Assembly (NCBI RefSeq): GCF_030272615.1
Contig: NC_081407.1
Coordinates: 376,009,018-376,073,017 of the forward strand
Length of the DNA stretch: 64,000 bases
Reading direction: 5' to 3'
DNA from: Cryptomeria japonica
Lineage: Eukaryota > Streptophyta > Pinopsida > Cupressales > Cupressaceae
Below the pieces are notes generated by a model that was not told the origin of the DNA, searched no databases, and saw only the letters and a program-made list of their open reading frames with translations. The position numbers were made by a program, and so were the translations under genes. Shown here in pieces: positions 60,032-64,000 of this stretch. The first letter of the stretch is position 1. Every line of letters starts with the position of its first letter.

Positions 60032-60616
60032 ATGTCAGAAAATACACATTTTGCAGATTGTGATATTGATAACAAAGGATGGTTTGAAAAGAATGTTGGT
60101 TTCAAAATCATGAAGAAAATAGGTTATGAAGGTAAAGGATTAGGAAAACAAGAAAAAAGGAATTAGAGAACCTATTGAGCCTATAATGAGACCAAAGTAT
60201 GAGGGTCTTGGATATGTCACAAGAAAATAAAATAATGCTACTAGTTCAGCAAAACAACCCAAGGAAGGCATTGTATTAGGTGTTCCCATTACAATAGAGG
60301 AGTACACACAAAAGACATGTGTTGGGATTTGCATCCATGTAAAATTTGTGGTTTAAGAAATCATTCTGAAAAAATGTGTTGGAAGAAAGAATGGAATAAA
60401 AAATCTATGGCAGGTTGTATAAACATGGATTGTGGATAGATCAATGGATATACTTGGCAAAAATTTAAAGGTATGTTCAAAAGCTTATACAAATTTTCAT
60501 ATGTGAAGAATGTTAGCAATCATAAGAATTTTGAATGTTCATATGGAATGAAAAATGTTTTGAGTAAAAAAAAATCATTGTCTAGCAAGACAACTACAGA
60601 TTGTATGATGTTTTGA
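60032..60616 (+). pseudogene. G-patch plus CCHC zinc-knuckle protein of the outer element
   Basis: ATG 60032 reads MSENTHFADCDIDNKGWFEK. A G-patch follows: GFKIMKKIGYEGKGLGKQE at 60098, then, after a frame change in an A-run, GIREPIEPIMRPKYEGLGYV to about 60218. In another frame is the knuckle CKICGLRNHSEKMC (C-x2-C-x4-H-x4-C, 60338-60379), then SMAGCINMDCG and TWQKFKGMFKSLYKFSYV, ending at TGA 60614. G-patches bind nucleic acid or helicases and also occur near protease in some retroelements and retroviruses. A gag-like RNA-binding role is inferred. At least two frameshifts and stops make it non-functional. Confidence 0.72.
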
Positions 60617-60928
60617 AGACTCATGTTTAAAGAAACTCCCACAATAGTTGACGAAAATTGAAGCACAAGAAAGAAAGAGGAGTTGATGAAAGAAATAAAA
60701 AAACTAGTTGTCAAAAGTCATGAAAAGATTAGTAGAGTTGACAATGGTTAAACAAAAAATATTGTGAATGTTGAAAAGTGTAGCAGCTATAGCAATAACA
60801 AGTTAGCATGAAAATCAAAGAAGAGATTGCAGACACAAAGAGAAGATTGCTAAAAAAATTGAGTACCATTGCAGTTGAAGAAAGGTGCAAAGAAAAAAAG
60901 GGTAAATGATATGATAGTAGTTGAGATT
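60617..60928 (+). other. 3' untranslated part of the outer element
   Basis: A/G-rich sequence without supported coding, leading to the polypurine tract. Confidence 0.5.
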
Positions 60929-60937
60929 AAGGGGGAA
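60929..60937 (+). other. Polypurine tract of the outer element
   Basis: AAGGGGGAA directly precedes the TG of the 3' LTR. Confidence 0.88.
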
Positions 60938-61042
60938 TGTTGGAAAATAATCTCACCTACCCCACTCATATCCTCTGTATGAGTAAAATAGCATTAAACA
61001 CATCATGTTTCACACACTTTATGAGTACTTTGAAAATAAATA

Positions 61043-63147
61043 TGTGGAGACCACAACATGGCCTCCACAGAAGCCGCCTTCCTTTGGGGAAGGAAGGCCC
61101 ATGTGGGTGGGCCTTTGTTTTATGCAGCAAAAAAAAAAAAAGCATTAAAAAATAGTTTTTATTTTATTTTTTATTTTAAATTTTTTTTTTAATTATTAAT
61201 ATTTTATTAATATATATATATATAGTTTAATATTTAGTTTTGAATTTTTTTTTATATGCACGGATAACATATATCTGATTTGGAAAATAGAAATTTGATT
61301 AGATATTTTATTTTGAAAAAAAATATAAAAAAATGAAAATTGATTATTTTATTTTGAGAAATAAATATCAATTTTAGGTTAATTAATATATAAAGTAAAT
61401 TGTATTTTTATATGTATAGCATATAAATATAATTGCATAAATGAGATTTTGGTTTGAAATTTATTGTGAAGTATTGATATTTATTTTATAATGCAATTGA
61501 AATGTAGTTGAATTAGAGAACCTTGGTTGACAGATATTAAATGTAATGAAAAAATGATTGTCATTATAGATTAATGAAAATGCATGTTTAATTATGATAT
61601 TCACATTTGATTTCAAAAAAAAGGCAAGTCCCTAATTGCGAGCATTGGTTGTTTTATGTGGTTGATTTGTAACTAGTCATGTCCTTGATTTCAAGTATTG
61701 AATGTTGTCATGTGGTTGATTGTAACCAATCATCTCTCTAGTCAGAGGATCGTCAGTTGGTTATTTGTGTGCAAGGTCTTGTTTGGCCAAGTGGTTTTCT
61801 ATTGGTTTGAACTTTGTATACTATTTCTTGTGTATACCTTGGTTTTGGGAGTTCATTTGATTTGTGGTTAAGTGTCATATGGGAGAGTGGCTTTTGAGTG
61901 GGGGTCATGCCCGAAGTGGTAGCAGGGTAACCTATCGAAAGTATGTCTTAATAAGTGATAACTTAATATTTTATTAGGGGGTTTGGTAGATGAAAAAACT
62001 AAGATAATTGTGCCTAATGCATGGGTTGAGTGCTAGTATAGACTCAGGATGCAGTGAGAAGGCTTGGAATGGCAAACCAACAACCTTGTCTTCACAAAGG
62101 ATGTGGTGGGTCCACATGAGACTTGGATGGGGCTGGAGGTTTGGGAGAGGTTGTCAGGGTAACCTAGTGGATGGGGGCTGAGACCTATGAAGGTCTGCCA
62201 GGGTAACCATACCAAGCTGTGTGATGATAGTCTTCCCTTATGTTCACTAGTGTGTATCTTGTGTTGATTTTGCTTGGAGCACTATTGTGGGAGTCTTATC
62301 TGATTGTCTATGCTTTTGAGAGTACTTGATTTTCATGTTAGACAATGGGATGCTTATGATGGATTGTGAGTATTTAGTTTCACTGGTGCTCTAGTTGTTC
62401 TCTTGTATTTACTCCATACTATGTTTCAGATGGATCCTCTTTCTTCTTCTTGGATCATTCATGTATCTCTTGGACCCCATGTGGTCATATGTATTATTTG
62501 TTTTCGTACACCTTGATGGCAGGATGTAATTGATGTGAACCTTATATATTTTTCACCTATTATTTATTAGAAGGGTCTTGCATTTGAAGCAAACTTGGAG
62601 ATATAGCCCATTAGGGGTGAACTCCGATATCAATTTTGGTGTTGTATGGTGTATGTGTTCATTTGGTTCCTTTTTATTTAGAATGTATGAATGACATTAT
62701 GGTTAAAATGTATAATGTAATTTAGATTATATTAATCTTATTGCATGTAGGAAGTTATCATTTAGATGTAGTAATGTGGATTATGATGGATGTAGCTTAA
62801 TGATGTAATGTAGCTAATGTCAGATGTATATATTCAATCATGCTAGTTAAATCTCTTATGGAATTTAATTTCTATGTCCTTGTCGTAATCATTTTATCGT
62901 GAGCAGGTTTAATGATTCTCATTGTTAATTGGATTAATAAACCTTAATGTTCATTGGATTAATCGAGTAATCTTTGTTAGAAACCCTTTAGGTGTTTAAG
63001 TTAAGTCTTCCGCTTGTGCAAATGTTATTGCAATATTTAATTTAGTGCATCTTTAATTTCTTTAATGTTTAAAAAAATATTATTTCTGCTTTTATTCCTT
63101 TGTCTTAGTGTTATATCCTTTTGGGTTTCTTGGTGGGGCATTACACA
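61043..63147 (+). mobile_element. Solo LTR inserted in the 3' LTR (about 2.1 kb)
   Basis: The insert starts TGTGGAGACCACAACATGG and ends GGGGCATTACACA, with TG/CA termini. The pentamer AATAT is present at both edges (61039-61043 and 63147-63151), overlapping the terminal T and A, as expected for a target-site duplication. No internal coding or second LTR is visible, so it is a recombined solo LTR. CAGGGTAACC occurs three times (about 61924, 62155 and 62198). A T/A-rich region with (AT)n lies near 61211. Orientation is assumed from base composition only. Confidence 0.65.
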
Positions 63148-63149
63148 AT

Positions 63150-63211
63150 ATTACAAATGCCTCTTTTTATTGAAAAATCTAAAGACCTCAATAAAAAGAG
63201 GCATTTGTAAT
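63150..63211. repeat. Perfect 24-bp inverted repeat with 14-bp loop
   Basis: ATTACAAATGCCTCTTTTTA at 63150 and its complement TAAAAAGAGGCATTTGTAAT ending at 63211 form a perfect hairpin, 24 bp each side. The 5' LTR has only the right arm. Confidence 0.92.
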
Positions 63212-63331
63212 TATTTTAGTGATGAATGAAAATATGGATTGAAATATAAAAATTTTGTCTTTCTTGTGGTTTCCTTTGTTTTTCTCTTTGCTGTATTTTT
63301 TTTGTTCTTTATGCTCTCCTCTGTTCCTACA

Positions 63332-64000
63332 AATGATGTAAATAATATTAAATTATAAAATGACCCCACTCTACATTGGCAAATTAGAATGGAAAGAATG
63401 TAGTTATCTTATTGTGATGAGCAATGCCATCTTTTTGCATAGCCAAAGAAACACTCCTCTAAGCAATGTAGACATGCTAAGCATCCAATGAGGCATGCAC
63501 ATCAATTTAAAAATGTGCTCACCACTACACAACATAGATGTGATTGTCATGAAAGTGAAAATGATATGACCTTTGTGATATGGAAAAAAATTGGCTGTGT
63601 TTCTTCAGAGATCAAGACACACTGCTGATGGACATAGTTAAGATCATAACATTATTAGCTCCTGCCAGCAGGAAACTATAGTGGAGGATTTCCCCACTAA
63701 CCTTCAATTAAACTATCCTGAAGAAACCAATTAGAAATTAATTTCTTTCAAATATTTTGTAATTATCGTATGTTCACCATTTAAAGTTGCATATTTTTAA
63801 CTGCAAATGTTCATTCCATTTTTTTTGGTGCTTGTTGAGTGGGATTTCAAGTGGTTTGTAGAGGGTTGTTCAGTTTCCAATGAGAGAGAACACACGCTTC
63901 CAAAGGCATTCACAACTTCAAAGGAGCCTACAGAAGAAAATGTTGGCTTCGTTTGTAGGTGACATTTGGCCGCTAGGGTTAGAGATGTCTCTGCATGTTT
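63332..64000. other. Right flank, nothing recognised
   Basis: No ORF of note, RNA gene or element terminus is visible to the end of the window. Bases 63332-63336 (AATGA) are the right flank of the outer LTR element. Confidence 0.5.

Larger units (their letters stand above)
51432..63331 (+). mobile_element. Non-autonomous LTR retrotransposon with nested insertions
   Basis: The 5' LTR (51432-51751) is followed by a primer-binding site (51754-51765). The polypurine tract (60929-60937) precedes a 3' LTR that starts at 60938 and ends at 63331. The two LTRs share TGTTGGAA starts, a common middle (AAAATCTAAAGACCTCAATA) and the CTGTTCCTACA end. Flanking pentamers AATCA and AATGA differ at one base and could be an aged target-site duplication. 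After removing the inner copia element (52561-59379), the internal region is only about 2.4 kb. It encodes coiled-coil, G-patch and CCHC parts and no recognisable protease, RT or integrase. It would need enzymes from another element. Confidence 0.85.
60938..63331 (+). repeat. 3' LTR of the outer element, interrupted
   Basis: The LTR begins TGTTGGAAAATAATCTCACC and matches the 5' LTR to about 61038. It is then interrupted by a solo LTR (61043-63147) and resumes with AAAATCTAAAGACC at about 63175, ending CTGTTCCTACA at 63331. About 45 bp of the LTR next to the insertion is replaced by an inverted copy of downstream LTR sequence. Confidence 0.82.

Overview
The window reads as nuclear DNA from a plant with a large, repeat-choked genome. 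I found no intact host gene in 64 kb. The mobile-element families are plant types: L1-type LINEs with a DUF4283-like ORF1 and, in some, an RNase H tail; an intron-bearing Helitron; and Ty1/copia elements primed by initiator tRNA-Met. A tRNA-derived SINE and degenerate telomere-like minisatellites are also present. A gymnosperm would fit, but that is inference; nothing here proves the species.

Layout, left to right. 1-6165: a nearly complete but decayed LINE (plus strand, ORF1 and ORF2). 7397-8645: a 5'-truncated minus-strand copy of the same LINE family, followed by the end of an LTR with a primer-binding site. 8.9-13.3 kb: AT-rich DNA with one diverged direct duplication and a possible LTR. 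13.3-20.6 kb: G-rich TTAGGG-like arrays alternating with an AT-rich module, broken by a SINE that has an 11-bp target-site duplication. 23.8-24.5 kb: a two-copy 368-bp tandem repeat. 24.9-29.7 kb: a degenerate Helitron RepHel gene (zinc ribbon/DUF6570-like, HUH Rep, PIF1-like helicase) with three GT-AG introns. 30.0-31.0 kb: the telomere-like family again, in inverted orientation.

31.1-32.8 kb and 43.7-45.5 kb (both minus): two copies of an unrecognised protein family with LINE-like 3' ends. The second lies directly downstream of a LINE RNase H domain (45.6-47.0 kb). 34.1-42.0 kb: a long minus-strand LINE with DUF4283/AT-hook ORF1 and endonuclease-RT-RNase H ORF2, sitting inside a tandem array of about 100-bp units. 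47,836-47,894: a tRNA-Phe pseudogene that has lost its D-arm. 50.1-50.6 kb: a probable orphan 3' LTR.

51,432-63,331: a three-layer nest. The outer element is a plus-strand LTR retrotransposon with 320-bp LTRs. Its short internal region encodes a coiled coil, a G-patch and a CCHC knuckle but no recognisable pol. A minus-strand copia element (52,561-59,379) that has lost its reverse transcriptase core is inserted in it. A 2.1-kb solo LTR (61,043-63,147) is inserted in its 3' LTR.

All protein-coding remains are broken. In the LINE-related ORFs the premature stops are overwhelmingly TAG, as expected from CAG-to-TAG and TGG-to-TAG transitions at methylated cytosines. The window is therefore best read as a silenced heterochromatic element graveyard whose interest lies in element structure. 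Exact ends are read by eye and may be off by several bases unless a target-site duplication or TG/CA terminus is named.
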